Source: Longimicrobiaceae bacterium (lineage in GTDB: Bacteria; Gemmatimonadota; Gemmatimonadetes; Longimicrobiales; Longimicrobiaceae). From it: 64,000 bases of DNA. How positions within the stretch are numbered: the stretch's first letter is position 1; the number at the start of each line of letters is the position of its first letter. Under the pieces are notes generated by a model that made no database searches, was not told the DNA's origin, and worked only from the letters and a program-made list of their open reading frames with translations. Of the stretch, positions 31,467-40,007 are shown in pieces. The stretch spans positions 13,465 to 77,464 of the forward strand of contig JAUJOM010000011.1 in assembly GCA_030447645.1 (NCBI GenBank). Reading direction: 5' to 3'. The position numbers were made by a program, and so were the translations under genes.

Positions 31467-32394
31467 TCAGTCGTGGTGGGGAGACACGTCGCCCGTTCCG
31501 AGCACCTCCCCTGCGCGCACGGGCTGATCCGGCTCGAAGTCCTGCCGCAGCACGACTCGTCCGGGCTCAAGGATCATCACCACCGACGAGCCCAGATGGA
31601 AGATCATCAGTTCATCTCCCTGGTGCACCCGGTGTGGAGGATCGTAAACCCGTGTCGCCGCGTCCAAACCCCGCCGATTGGTTACCCAGGCGTCTTCTCC
31701 GGCGGGCGCATTCCATGCGGGATCCCAGGCCGCCGAGATCCGCCCCACGTTGTAAGCGCCCACCGCGACCATGGCCACCCGGCCAAGCGGTCCATCGATG
31801 TAGCAGAGCAGGCGCTCATTGCGGGCAAAGAGCTGCGGCAGGTGGGACACCGCCGCTTTGTTCACCGGAAGGAGTGCGCCGGGGATGTGACGGGCGCGGC
31901 TGATCGCCCCGTCGCACGGGCTGTGTATCCGATGATAGTCGCGCGGACTCAGATACAGGGTGATGAAGGCGCCGCCATCGAAGCGTTCTGCCTCCTCCGG
32001 ATCGTCCAGCAGCTCCGCGACCGTGTAGTCCCTGCCTTTGGCCTGGATCAATCTCCCCTCCCGAACCCTTCCTACCTGTCCGGTGGCACCGTCTACCGGA
32101 CATGCAATGACAGCTGGCTCCTTCGGCCAGACTCTCGCGCCGGGCCGGAGCTTTCGGGTGAAGAAGCGGTTCAGTGTTGGGTAGGCGGAGAGTGGCAGCT
32201 CCACCTCTTGCAGGTCCGCGCCAACCGCTCGGGCGAACGCGCCCAGTATCGGCTCCCTAAGGGGGCTCGGGAATCTGGGCGTCCGCAAGCTTTCCGAAGC
32301 CACGGCTCAGCGCGCCCTGCGGGAGGCGCCCGAGCAGACCGAGCAGCGCACGCCAGCTGCGGGGTGGCGGATTGGGAACCCCGGTTTGGTTCAT
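31467..32394 (-). CDS. psd: Phosphatidylserine decarboxylase (one frameshift)
   Basis: Makes phosphatidylethanolamine in the membrane. Blocks: SAYPTLNRFFTRKLRPGARV, ACPVDGATGQVGRVREGRLI, GGAFITLYLSPRDYHRIHSP, CDGAISRARHIPGALLPVNK and the self-cleavage/pyruvoyl site in ELMIFHLGSSVVMILEPG (LGSS). The N-terminal 45 residues (MNQTGVPNPPPRSWRALLGL) join after removing one G from the run at 32261-32265 (plus strand), which otherwise creates a TAG. This is one of the few gained, not lost, homopolymer bases. No pssA is adjacent. Confidence 0.92.
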
Positions 32395-32453
32395 GCGACT
32401 GCCCTGCCGCACGGATCGCGCCGACCCGGCGCCGAGTGTTACATTGCGCGCCC

Positions 32454-33743
32454 ATGATTGCAACCCTGCTTACCTCGCAGACACGCACCTTGCGCAACGG
32501 AATGCGCGTGGTGGTGCACGAGGATCGCACCTCGCCCGTGGTGGCCGTCCACCTGATGTATCACGTCGGATCGCGCCATGAGCGACCCGGCCGCACCGGG
32601 CTTGCGCATCTGCTGGAGCACCTGCTGTTCGAGGGAACGGAGCACGCGCCCAAGGGCACCTTCGACGACCTGCTGGAGCGCGTGGGCGGCAGCAACAACG
32701 GCTCCACCTGGCTGGACCGGACCTGCTACCACGAGACAGTGCCGACCCATGCAGTCGAGCTGGCCCTGTGGTTGGAGCGAGACCGGATGGCTTTCTTTCT
32801 TCCGGCGCTGAATGAAACCATTCTGAACACGCAGCGAAGCGTAGTGATCAACGAACGGTTGGAGGCTTACGAGAACCGGCCCTACGGGCTGGCGGACGAG
32901 CGCCTCCACCAGATGCTCTTTCCCCCGGAGCATCCGTACTCCTGGCCCACGATCGGCTACACGCGCGACCTGGAGGCGATCACACTCGCCGATACACGGA
33001 GCTTTTACCAGCGCTACTACGTCCCCAGCAACGCCGTGCTGGTGCTCGCGGGAGACCTTGCCGCGGACCCTGCGTTTGCACTCGCGGAGCGCTTCTTCGG
33101 GGATTTGCCCTCGGCTCGGCCTCCGGCGCAAGCCTCCACGGCCGATCCCGGGTTCCCGGCGGAGCGGCGAGACAGCATGTCGGACGAGGTCTCATTTCCC
33201 CGGGTGTACCGGGCTTATGCAGTGCCGGCGTACGGCACACCTGAGTGGGTCGCGCTGGATGTGCTTGCGTATGTGCTTGCGGATGGCGAAAGCTCGCGCC
33301 TGCAGCGGGCGCTGGTGCGCGAAGGGAGGCTCGCGCAGGATGTAGACAGCTACCTGTACCCCACCGAGCGGGCCGCGGTCTTCGGGATCGTGGCGACGGC
33401 TCGATCCGGAGTGTCGCCCGAAATGCTGGAAGCCGCCCTCGACGCCGTGCTGGTGGAGGTTCTTGAAAAGGGGGTCGATTCCGCGGAATTGGCAGGCGCC
33501 GTTCGCCGCGCCCAGCGGGACCAGATCGCGGAGCTGGCCACGGTGGAAAGCCGGGCGGAGGAACTCGCGTACGCGACGCTGGTGCTGGGAAGCGCCGGCG
33601 CGCTGGCCGAAATGCTCGAGCTGTACACCGCAGTCACGCCGGAGGGGGTGCGGCGTGTGCTGGGTGAGTATCTGGTTGCGAAGCGGAGCGTCACGCTAAT
33701 CGTGGTTCCGGCCGAACGGCAGAGGGCACAGCATGCCGCCTGA
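32454..33743 (+). CDS. M16-family zinc metalloprotease, active subunit
   Basis: Intact, 429 residues from MIATLLTSQTRTLRNGMRVV. The inverted zinc motif HxxEH is in GLAHLLEHLLFEGTEHAPKG and the third ligand glutamate about 76 residues on, in VINERLEAYENRPYGLADER. The N-terminal half is the catalytic domain; the C-terminal half (VYRAYAVPAYGTPEWVALDV) is the inactive-type domain. In bacterial M16B enzymes an active and an inactive subunit form a clam-shell dimer. The gene overlaps its partner by 11 nt. Despite possible in-frame sequence upstream, this ATG fits the family N-terminus and has TACATT 8 nt before it. Confidence 0.92.
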   Translation: MIATLLTSQTRTLRNGMRVVVHEDRTSPVVAVHLMYHVGSRHERPGRTGLAHLLEHLLFEGTEHAPKGTFDDLLERVGGSNNGSTWLDRTCYHETVPTHAVELALWLERDRMAFFLPALNETILNTQRSVVINERLEAYENRPYGLADERLHQMLFPPEHPYSWPTIGYTRDLEAITLADTRSFYQRYYVPSNAVLVLAGDLAADPAFALAERFFGDLPSARPPAQASTADPGFPAERRDSMSDEVSFPRVYRAYAVPAYGTPEWVALDVLAYVLADGESSRLQRALVREGRLAQDVDSYLYPTERAAVFGIVATARSGVSPEMLEAALDAVLVEVLEKGVDSAELAGAVRRAQRDQIAELATVESRAEELAYATLVLGSAGALAEMLELYTAVTPEGVRRVLGEYLVAKRSVTLIVVPAERQRAQHAA

Positions 33744-35046
33744 GCTGCTACCGCGGCCGCGCCTCGGTCCGCCTCCCCCGCCCCGCGCCCCTCGTCCGGA
33801 GCGATGGACGCTGTCCAACGGCCTGCGAGTGCTTGCTGCCCCTCGCGCGGGACTCCCGCAGGTGGTCCTCCGACTGGTGATTCCCGCCGGCAGCAGTGCG
33901 GACCCCGCGGAGTTCCCCGGAACCGCATCGCTGGTCGGATCACTGCTAACGGAAGGCACCCGCAGCCGGCAGGCAGATGCCTTCAGCACGCAGATCGACC
34001 GGCTCGGCGCCTGTATTGGTGCGCACGTAGGCCATGACCTGGCTGCCGTGGAGATGGTGCTACTCGCCGACACTCTGGCGCCGGGGCTGGAGCTGCTCGC
34101 GGACGCGATGGTCTACCCCGCTTTCCGCGCCGGGGAAACGGAGCGTGTCCGCGCTGAAACGCTGGACGGAATCCTGGCGCGCGCGGACGAGCCGGCCAAC
34201 GTCGCCGATGACCGAGCCGCGGAGGAGATTTTCGGCCCGGTGCATCCCTATGGGCAGCCTGTCTGGGGATCAGCGGAAGCGGTGACCGCGGTCTCAGCGG
34301 AAGTGCTGCGTCAGTTCCACCAGGTGCACTACCGCCCGGAGGGGAGCTTTCTGGTCGCTTCAGGGGAGTTCGACCCCGGCGAGCTCGCCCGGATCCTCAA
34401 GCGGGAGTTCGCCGGATGGCACGGCACGGCCTCAAGGCCGGCAGTGCCCGTGCCCGATTCGCTCCCGCGCGCCGCCGGCCGGCGGGTGTCGCTTGCCTGG
34501 GGAGACGCGACACAGGCGGAGATCCGGGTTGCCGGCGTGGGGCTCGCGCGGAAGTCACCGGACTGGATTCCCGCCGCGGTCGCCAACTACATCCTCGGGG
34601 GGAGCACCATCACCAGTCGCCTCGGAGCCAACCTGCGGGAAGAAAAAGGCTGGACGTACGGGATACACTCCAGCTTCGCGGACGGCTTCCAGCCCGCCGG
34701 ATGGGGTGTCGAGACGTCGGTGGACATCGAGGTGGCGGACGACGCGCTCGACGAGATCCACCGCGAGTTGCTGAGGGTGACGCAGGAGCTCGTCCGGCCG
34801 GAGGAGCTTCGGCGCGCCAAGGACGCCCTGATTCTGTCGCTTCCGCGTGCGTTTGAAACGCCTGGAGGGGTAGCAAGTCGGCTTGCCACCCTGGAGGTCC
34901 ACGCTCTCCCGCAGGACTATTGGGAGCGACTTCCCGCCCGGATCGAAGCCGTCTCCGCGGACGACGTCCAGCAGATCGCCGCTGAGCACTTCGCACCCGA
35001 GCGGCTTGTATCGGTGGTGGTCGGTCACACTGGAGAGGGGGCCTGA
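33733..35046 (+). CDS. M16-family peptidase-like protein, non-catalytic subunit
   Basis: Intact, 437 residues. It has the M16 fold (WTLSNGLRVLAAPRAGLPQV, then PGTASLVGSLLTEGTRSRQA) but the position of HxxEH reads VGSLLTE, so zinc cannot bind. The C-terminal half has the substrate-binding R...Y signature in GANLREEKGWTYGIHSSFAD, as in inactive partners such as those of the PqqL/YmxG group. The N-terminus is rich in prolines. With the overlapping upstream gene it should form the active/inactive heterodimer. Confidence 0.9.
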   Translation: MPPELLPRPRLGPPPPPRAPRPERWTLSNGLRVLAAPRAGLPQVVLRLVIPAGSSADPAEFPGTASLVGSLLTEGTRSRQADAFSTQIDRLGACIGAHVGHDLAAVEMVLLADTLAPGLELLADAMVYPAFRAGETERVRAETLDGILARADEPANVADDRAAEEIFGPVHPYGQPVWGSAEAVTAVSAEVLRQFHQVHYRPEGSFLVASGEFDPGELARILKREFAGWHGTASRPAVPVPDSLPRAAGRRVSLAWGDATQAEIRVAGVGLARKSPDWIPAAVANYILGGSTITSRLGANLREEKGWTYGIHSSFADGFQPAGWGVETSVDIEVADDALDEIHRELLRVTQELVRPEELRRAKDALILSLPRAFETPGGVASRLATLEVHALPQDYWERLPARIEAVSADDVQQIAAEHFAPERLVSVVVGHTGEGA

Positions 35047-36452
35047 GCGCACCCGCCAGCGTCACCCCCGAGGCGGTACCGGAGCGCCGCACCCGCATCC
35101 TGGATGGGCCGCTTCTCCCGACACTCTGGTGGCTCGCCTGGCCGACGCTGCTCACCAATGTCCTGCAGTCCTCGATCAACATTGCCGATCTGTTCCTGAT
35201 CGGCGGCCTCCCGCCCACGCTTGCCACTGATTCTCTCGCCGCGCTGGGGATGTCCATCCAGGCGATCATCATGGTCGTCGTGCTGCTCTCCGGCGTCAGC
35301 GTCGGCACCACAGCGCTGGTTGCGCGCATGGTCGGGGCTGGCGCGCGCGCGGAGGCGAACACCATCGCGCGGCAGTCCATGGTGCTCGCGGCGCTCTTTG
35401 GGCTGGGGTTCATCGTTCCGGTAGGGGTGCTGATCGCGCCCGGGCTTCTCCGGACGCTCGGCGCCACCGGTCAGGTACTGGAGATCGGCGTTCCCTTTCT
35501 GCGTCTGTCCTTTGTGGGCATGCCCCTGGTGGCGATGAACTTCGTCGCGGCGATGGCACTGCGCGGTGCGGGCGACACGCGTACTCCGCTTCGTGTGCTC
35601 GTCGTCGCCAACGTGTTCAACATCGGGATCTCGTACATGCTCATCTACGGGGTGGGTCCCCTGCCCCGGCTGAACGCGCTCGGCGCCGCGGCGGGCAACG
35701 TGCTCGCCGGCCTGCTGTCGTTCCTGCTGTACCAGCGGGCGCTCGCCAGCGGAAGGCACGGCCTGCAGATCGACTGGAACGAGCGCCCGATCCTCACTCG
35801 CGGTCACGCGCGGCGTGTGCTGAGCATCGGGGCTCCGACAGGATTTCAGTACTTCATGCTCAACCTGTCGGGAATTCTGGTCTACCGGCTGGTGTCGGCG
35901 ACGGCCGATCATACGCTTGCGGTGGCAGCATACGCGATCGGCGTACAGGTGAGGAACGTAGCAGTCTGGGTTGCGCAGTCCTTTGGGGCAGCGGCATCGG
36001 CGATGGTGGGGCAGAACCTGGGCGCTCGACAGCCGGACCGGGCAGCACGGGCCGGCTGGACGGCCACCGGAAGCGCCGTGGCCCTCCTGGTGGGGATCGC
36101 ACTATTCATCGGGTTCGGGGCGCCCACGCTGGTGCGGATCTTCAACGACGACCCGACGACCGTACGAATCGGTGCCGATTACCTCCGCACCCTGGCACTC
36201 TCCTTTCCTGCGCTGGCGGTGGCGCTTACAGTTGCGGGAGCGCTACAGGGCGCAGGGGCCACGAAAACCCCGATGGTGTCCAACCTATTCACCCAACTCG
36301 TGCTGGCAGTGCCGGCAGCGTACTACTTCGGCATCGTTCGCGAAGGTGGAACCAGCGCCATCTGGTGGTCGCTGGCTGCCTCGACGATGGTTTATGCAGC
36401 GCTCAATGCCGCCGCGTATGCACGGGGCGGCTGGCGTGAAAAGGACGTGTGA
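35043..36452 (+). CDS. MATE-family efflux transporter
   Basis: About 12 membrane helices. The N-terminus SAPASVTPEAVPERRTRILD, then LPTLWWLAWPTLLTNVLQSS, INIADLFLIGGL, and GVSVGTTALVARMVGAGARA, AAMALRGAGDTRTPLRVLVV, SAMVGQNLGARQPDRAARAG and GALQGAGATKTPMVSNLFTQ are standard MATE blocks repeated in both halves. The frame is open and conserved back to the stop of the M16 gene, but contains no ATG or GTG before 35250; a CTG at 35043 overlaps the preceding TGA as CTGA with GGAGAGGGGG upstream, which I take as the start. An ATG at 35250 would remove the first helix. Confidence 0.85.
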   Translation: MSAPASVTPEAVPERRTRILDGPLLPTLWWLAWPTLLTNVLQSSINIADLFLIGGLPPTLATDSLAALGMSIQAIIMVVVLLSGVSVGTTALVARMVGAGARAEANTIARQSMVLAALFGLGFIVPVGVLIAPGLLRTLGATGQVLEIGVPFLRLSFVGMPLVAMNFVAAMALRGAGDTRTPLRVLVVANVFNIGISYMLIYGVGPLPRLNALGAAAGNVLAGLLSFLLYQRALASGRHGLQIDWNERPILTRGHARRVLSIGAPTGFQYFMLNLSGILVYRLVSATADHTLAVAAYAIGVQVRNVAVWVAQSFGAAASAMVGQNLGARQPDRAARAGWTATGSAVALLVGIALFIGFGAPTLVRIFNDDPTTVRIGADYLRTLALSFPALAVALTVAGALQGAGATKTPMVSNLFTQLVLAVPAAYYFGIVREGGTSAIWWSLAASTMVYAALNAAAYARGGWREKDV

Positions 36453-36459
36453 CTCGGGC

Positions 36460-36759
36460 TCAAAGGCCGCGGTTCCAGGCGGCGTCGTCTTCCGGCTCGC
36501 TCCGTTTCTGCACCACAGGCGCCAGCTTGCCCGCTGCGCACGCCCAGTTCGCGCGGCGGCTGAGCCCCTCCCATCCGCAGGCAACGCACCAGCGGCGGCT
36601 CACCAGGCGGCGAAATGGTTGCAGCGGCACAAAACGGATCGGGAGCGTTTCACTGCTACACCGCGGGCATTCACGACCGACGGGGAGAAGTGCTATGAGT
36701 AACATCAGGGGAAGAATAAGCATGGCGACCCAGATCGCCATCGCGAATAGCCAAAACAT
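36460..36759 (-). CDS. Small membrane protein with zinc-ribbon tail
   Basis: 99 residues. A hydrophobic N-terminal helix (MFWLFAMAIWVAMLILPLML) is followed by a zinc ribbon with ECPRCSSETLPIRFVPL and RRWCVACGWEGLSRR (CPxC and CVxC) and a charged tail. The ATG at 36759 is favoured by AGGAGG 8 nt upstream. Proteins of this kind are often accessory or assembly factors; no family recognised. It is convergent with the MATE gene (7-nt gap) and divergent from sua5. Confidence 0.65.
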   Translation of the reverse strand: MFWLFAMAIWVAMLILPLMLLIALLPVGRECPRCSSETLPIRFVPLQPFRRLVSRRWCVACGWEGLSRRANWACAAGKLAPVVQKRSEPEDDAAWNRGL

Positions 36760-36828
36760 GGTGCCCTCCTGCGCTGTGGTAACCCCCCCAGGCGTAGCGC
36801 AAAAAGCGCACCGACCAATTAGCCCGAC

Positions 36829-37806
36829 ATGAAGACCATCCAGGTCGATCCGGGACGGCCGGATCCCGCCGCGATTCAGCAAGCCGCCGCACTGCTTCGG
36901 GCCGGCGGCCTGGTGGCTTTCCCCACGGAAACGGTTTACGGTCTCGGCGCAAACGCCCTAGATCCGGAAGCAGTCGCGCGCATCTATGCCGCCAAGCGGC
37001 GGCCCAGTTACAACCCGTTGATCGTGCACGTACCCGATGCCGCGGCGGCCCAAGCGCTGGCGGCGGACTGGCCAGCCCACGCGGCGGCTTGCGCGGCGGC
37101 CTTTTGGCCGGGCCCGCTGACGCTGGTGGTCGCGAAGCACGCGCGTGTACCGGACGCGGTCACAGCAGGGCTGTCCAGAGTCGCGCTTCGCGTGCCCGCT
37201 CACCCGGTGGCCCAGGCGCTACTCAGAGCAGCCGAGCTGCCGGTCGCTGCGCCCAGCGCAAACCGCTCGAGTGAGCTTTCGCCCACCCTGGCGCGGCACG
37301 TAGAAAAAAGCTTAGAAGCTGCGGTGGACCTGATCCTGGACGCGGGCCCCGCCTCGGTCGGCATCGAATCCACGGTGATTGACCTGTCCGGCTCCGCTCC
37401 CATCCTTCTGCGCCCGGGTTCCATTCCGCAGATGGCGCTGGAGCGCGTTCTCGGACCGGTTTCCCTCCCAGGGTCGGCAGGGAAACCCGGCGAGGCTCGT
37501 CCGTCCCCCGGCATGCTGGACCGGCATTACGCCCCACGAGCCGAGCTCAGGCTGTTCACGCCCTGCGGAGTTTTGGACGTCCGGCCTGACTACACCGTCG
37601 GAGCACTGCTGCTCACGACGCAGGTGATGGCTCAATTTCCGGTACGAATGCCAGCCGACCCGGACGGCTACGCACAGCGCCTGTATGCGGAGCTTCACCG
37701 CCTGGACGACGCTGGCTGTGACCTGATACTGGTAGAGCGCGTAGCCGACACACCCGAATGGGCGGGAGTACGCGACCGACTCGAGCGGGCGGCGCGCCGG
37801 GGCTAG
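36829..37806 (+). CDS. sua5: L-threonylcarbamoyladenylate synthase, Sua5 type
   Basis: Intact, 325 residues. The YrdC domain (1-205) has GGLVAFPTETVYGLGANALD, KRRPSYNPLIVHV, FWPGPLTLVV and AAPSANRSSELSPTLARHV, ending with VGIESTVIDLSG and LLRPGSIP. The linker SPGMLDRHYAPRAEL and the C-terminal Rossmann-like Sua5 domain follow. It makes TC-AMP from threonine, bicarbonate and ATP for t6A37 in ANN-decoding tRNAs. The downstream gene starts 62 nt later on the same strand. Confidence 0.95.
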   Translation: MKTIQVDPGRPDPAAIQQAAALLRAGGLVAFPTETVYGLGANALDPEAVARIYAAKRRPSYNPLIVHVPDAAAAQALAADWPAHAAACAAAFWPGPLTLVVAKHARVPDAVTAGLSRVALRVPAHPVAQALLRAAELPVAAPSANRSSELSPTLARHVEKSLEAAVDLILDAGPASVGIESTVIDLSGSAPILLRPGSIPQMALERVLGPVSLPGSAGKPGEARPSPGMLDRHYAPRAELRLFTPCGVLDVRPDYTVGALLLTTQVMAQFPVRMPADPDGYAQRLYAELHRLDDAGCDLILVERVADTPEWAGVRDRLERAARRG

Positions 37807-37868
37807 CCGTTCCGCTGCACGGGGCGACTGGCTAAATTGTGTTTCCGTTCACTTTTGCAAGTACATGT

Positions 37869-39203
37869 ATGGATACGCGCAGGGCGCTTCTTGAAGATCT
37901 GATCGCTCGCTTTCCGCACATTCCCGCCGAGGCGGTCCTCAAGGAGGATCTCCTCCGCTCCGGGATTGCGTTCGATAGCTCGGCGCTCACAGACAACGAC
38001 GCAGGCGAGGTGAAGCCGAAGTCGTACTTTATCTTTTCGTTCGATCACAAGCCCCTGCGCGAGCTCGGGGAAGCCGCGGTGCGCCGCCCGCCCGAAGAAA
38101 TCGCGCTGACCGGCGGCCCGTGGGAGCTGCGTCGCACCATCGTATCGGTGCGGGTCAATCCGGACTCGCCCTACCGTGTCTCCGCCGGCGAGGATGGGCT
38201 GCGGCTTTCGCTGGATGCTGCACCGATCGCAGACGTTGCACTCCCCCCGATGCCCCCGTACTACCGCCACGCGCTTGCAAACGGGAAATCGGTCATGGAG
38301 ATCGCACCCACCATCCAGTGGGGATACCTGATCTACCTGACCGTGCTCCGGTTGTGCCAGTACTTCGGTGCAAAGGAGGAGTGCCAGTACTGCGACATCA
38401 ACCACAACTGGCGCCAGCACAAGCAGGAAGGGCGTCCCTACACGGGCGTCAAACCGATCGATGAAGTCCTTGAAGCGTTGGCGATCATTGACGCGCACGA
38501 CCTTGAGCACGCGTCGCGCGCCTACACACTTACGGGCGGAAGCGTCACTTCCAGGGTTGATGGGTTCGCGGAGGCAGACTTTTACGGCCGCTACGCGCAG
38601 GCGATCGAGGAGCGTTTCCCCGGCCGCTGGATAGGCAAAGTGGTGGCGCAGGCGCTACCCAGGGCGGACGTACAGCGCTTCCATGACTACGGGATCCGGA
38701 TCTACCATCCGAACTACGAGGTGTGGGACAAGCGACTCTTCGAGATCATCTGCCCCGGCAAGGAGCGCTACGTGGGACGGGAGGAATGGCACCGGCGCAT
38801 CCTGGACGCGGCGGAGGTTTTCGGACCCCGGTACGTGATTCCCAACTTCGTAGCGGGTGTGGAGATGGCGAAGCCGTTCGGGTTCGCGACCGTGGACGAG
38901 GCGATCGCGTCCACCTCGGAGGGGCTCGACTACTTCATGTCCAGGGGAGTGACTCCCCGCTTCACCACCTGGTGCCCGGAACCGGCCACCCCTGTCGGCA
39001 GGGACAATCCCGAGGGAGCGCCGCTGGAGTACCACATCCGGCTGCTCGAAGCATACCGCGCCACGCTCGACAGGTACGGCCTTCAGCCGCCTCCCGGGTA
39101 CGGGCCTCCGGGACCGGGGAACGCCGTGTTTTCCGTCAGCTCTTTCATGGACACGATGGCACCCGAATCGGTCGATTCGGCGGAGTTCGCAACGCTGGGT
39201 TAA
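37869..39203 (+). CDS. Radical SAM protein with CX8CX2C cluster motif
   Basis: 444 residues from MDTRRALLEDLIARFPHIPA (an upstream ATG at 37839 would add 10). The cluster cysteines are in RLCQYFGAKEECQYCDINHN: C-x8-C-x2-C instead of the usual C-x3-C-x2-C. Next come a GGS-type SAM-binding strand (AYTLTGGSVTSRVDGFAEAD), IRIYHPNYEVWDKRLFEIIC, RYVIPNFVAGVEMAKPFGFA and FTTWCPEPATPVGRDNPEGA. The order (GGS, NYE, PN) resembles BioB/HydE/MqnE-like enzymes. About 170 residues precede the cluster, which is long. Product unknown. The TAA overlaps the convergent PPK2 stop. Confidence 0.75.
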   Translation: MDTRRALLEDLIARFPHIPAEAVLKEDLLRSGIAFDSSALTDNDAGEVKPKSYFIFSFDHKPLRELGEAAVRRPPEEIALTGGPWELRRTIVSVRVNPDSPYRVSAGEDGLRLSLDAAPIADVALPPMPPYYRHALANGKSVMEIAPTIQWGYLIYLTVLRLCQYFGAKEECQYCDINHNWRQHKQEGRPYTGVKPIDEVLEALAIIDAHDLEHASRAYTLTGGSVTSRVDGFAEADFYGRYAQAIEERFPGRWIGKVVAQALPRADVQRFHDYGIRIYHPNYEVWDKRLFEIICPGKERYVGREEWHRRILDAAEVFGPRYVIPNFVAGVEMAKPFGFATVDEAIASTSEGLDYFMSRGVTPRFTTWCPEPATPVGRDNPEGAPLEYHIRLLEAYRATLDRYGLQPPPGYGPPGPGNAVFSVSSFMDTMAPESVDSAEFATLG

Positions 39204-40006
39204 ACGATCTCCTCAATCCGGCGGAGCACTTCCGGCTCCGCGGCCGGAAAGCTCGGGGCCATCCGCTGCAGTGTGTCGACCACGACTCGCGCTACGAGCA
39301 GGTTGCGCACCGGCTTCTTGTCCGCGGGAACGACGTACCAGGGCGCGTGCGCGGTGCTGCACCGGTAAAGCACATCCTGGTACGCCGCGGTGTATTCGTC
39401 CCAGAGCAGACGATCTTCCAGGTCTCCCTCCTGAAACTTCCAGTTCTTGCCGGGGTCATGGAGCCGCTTTCGCAGGCGCTCCTTCTGTTCCTCCCGCGAT
39501 ATGTGGAGGAAGAACTTCAGAATGGTGACCCCGTTCTCCACCAGGATATGCTCGAAGGCATTGATCTGGGCGTATCGCTTGGACCACACCTCCTCCGGCA
39601 CAAGCCCCCGCACCCGCGCGACCAGCACGTCCTCGTAGTGGCTGCGGTTGAAGACGCCCACCCTGCCGAATGGCGGCACCGCCCGGTGCACGCGCCAAAG
39701 GAAATCGTGCGCTAGCTCTTCTCGCGAAGGCGCGGCGAAGTCCGCAAGCCGCAGGTTTTGTGGATTAAGGGCGCCGAAAACCTTGCGGATCGTTCCGTCC
39801 TTGCCGCCCGCGTCGCGTGCCTGCAGCACCACCAGCAGCGCGCGCTTGGATTCAGCGTGGAGCGCTGCCCCAAGCTCCTCAAGATCGCTGAGCAATTTTC
39901 CCAGCTGCTCGTCCAGCACATCCCCGCGCGGGCTGCCCTGCGGCGCCCGCGCGTCCTCGTCCCGCAGCGGCAGGACGGTTCCCGGTGAAACCGGCGTTAG
40001 CAGCAT
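39200..40006 (-). CDS. PPK2-family polyphosphate:nucleotide phosphotransferase
   Basis: Intact, 268 residues. Walker A is VVLQARDAGGKDGTIRKVFG and Walker B FGRVGVFNRSHYEDVLVARV; the lid carries REEQKERLRKRLHDPGKNWK, and the nucleotide-binding end is VPADKKPVRNLLVARVVVDT. The length and lid suggest a class III enzyme (AMP/ADP phosphorylation), which is an inference. It starts one base after the hbd stop, so it is the last gene of the thiolase-hbd unit, and its stop shares bases with the convergent radical SAM gene. Confidence 0.9.
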   Translation of the reverse strand: MLLTPVSPGTVLPLRDEDARAPQGSPRGDVLDEQLGKLLSDLEELGAALHAESKRALLVVLQARDAGGKDGTIRKVFGALNPQNLRLADFAAPSREELAHDFLWRVHRAVPPFGRVGVFNRSHYEDVLVARVRGLVPEEVWSKRYAQINAFEHILVENGVTILKFFLHISREEQKERLRKRLHDPGKNWKFQEGDLEDRLLWDEYTAAYQDVLYRCSTAHAPWYVVPADKKPVRNLLVARVVVDTLQRMAPSFPAAEPEVLRRIEEIV

Positions 40007-40007
40007 C

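Noticed and set aside
31434-32453. Possible 340-residue N-terminal extension of the first M16 peptidase
   Set aside because: The extension is antisense to psd, has no family similarity, and the ATG at 32454 fits the M16 N-terminus.
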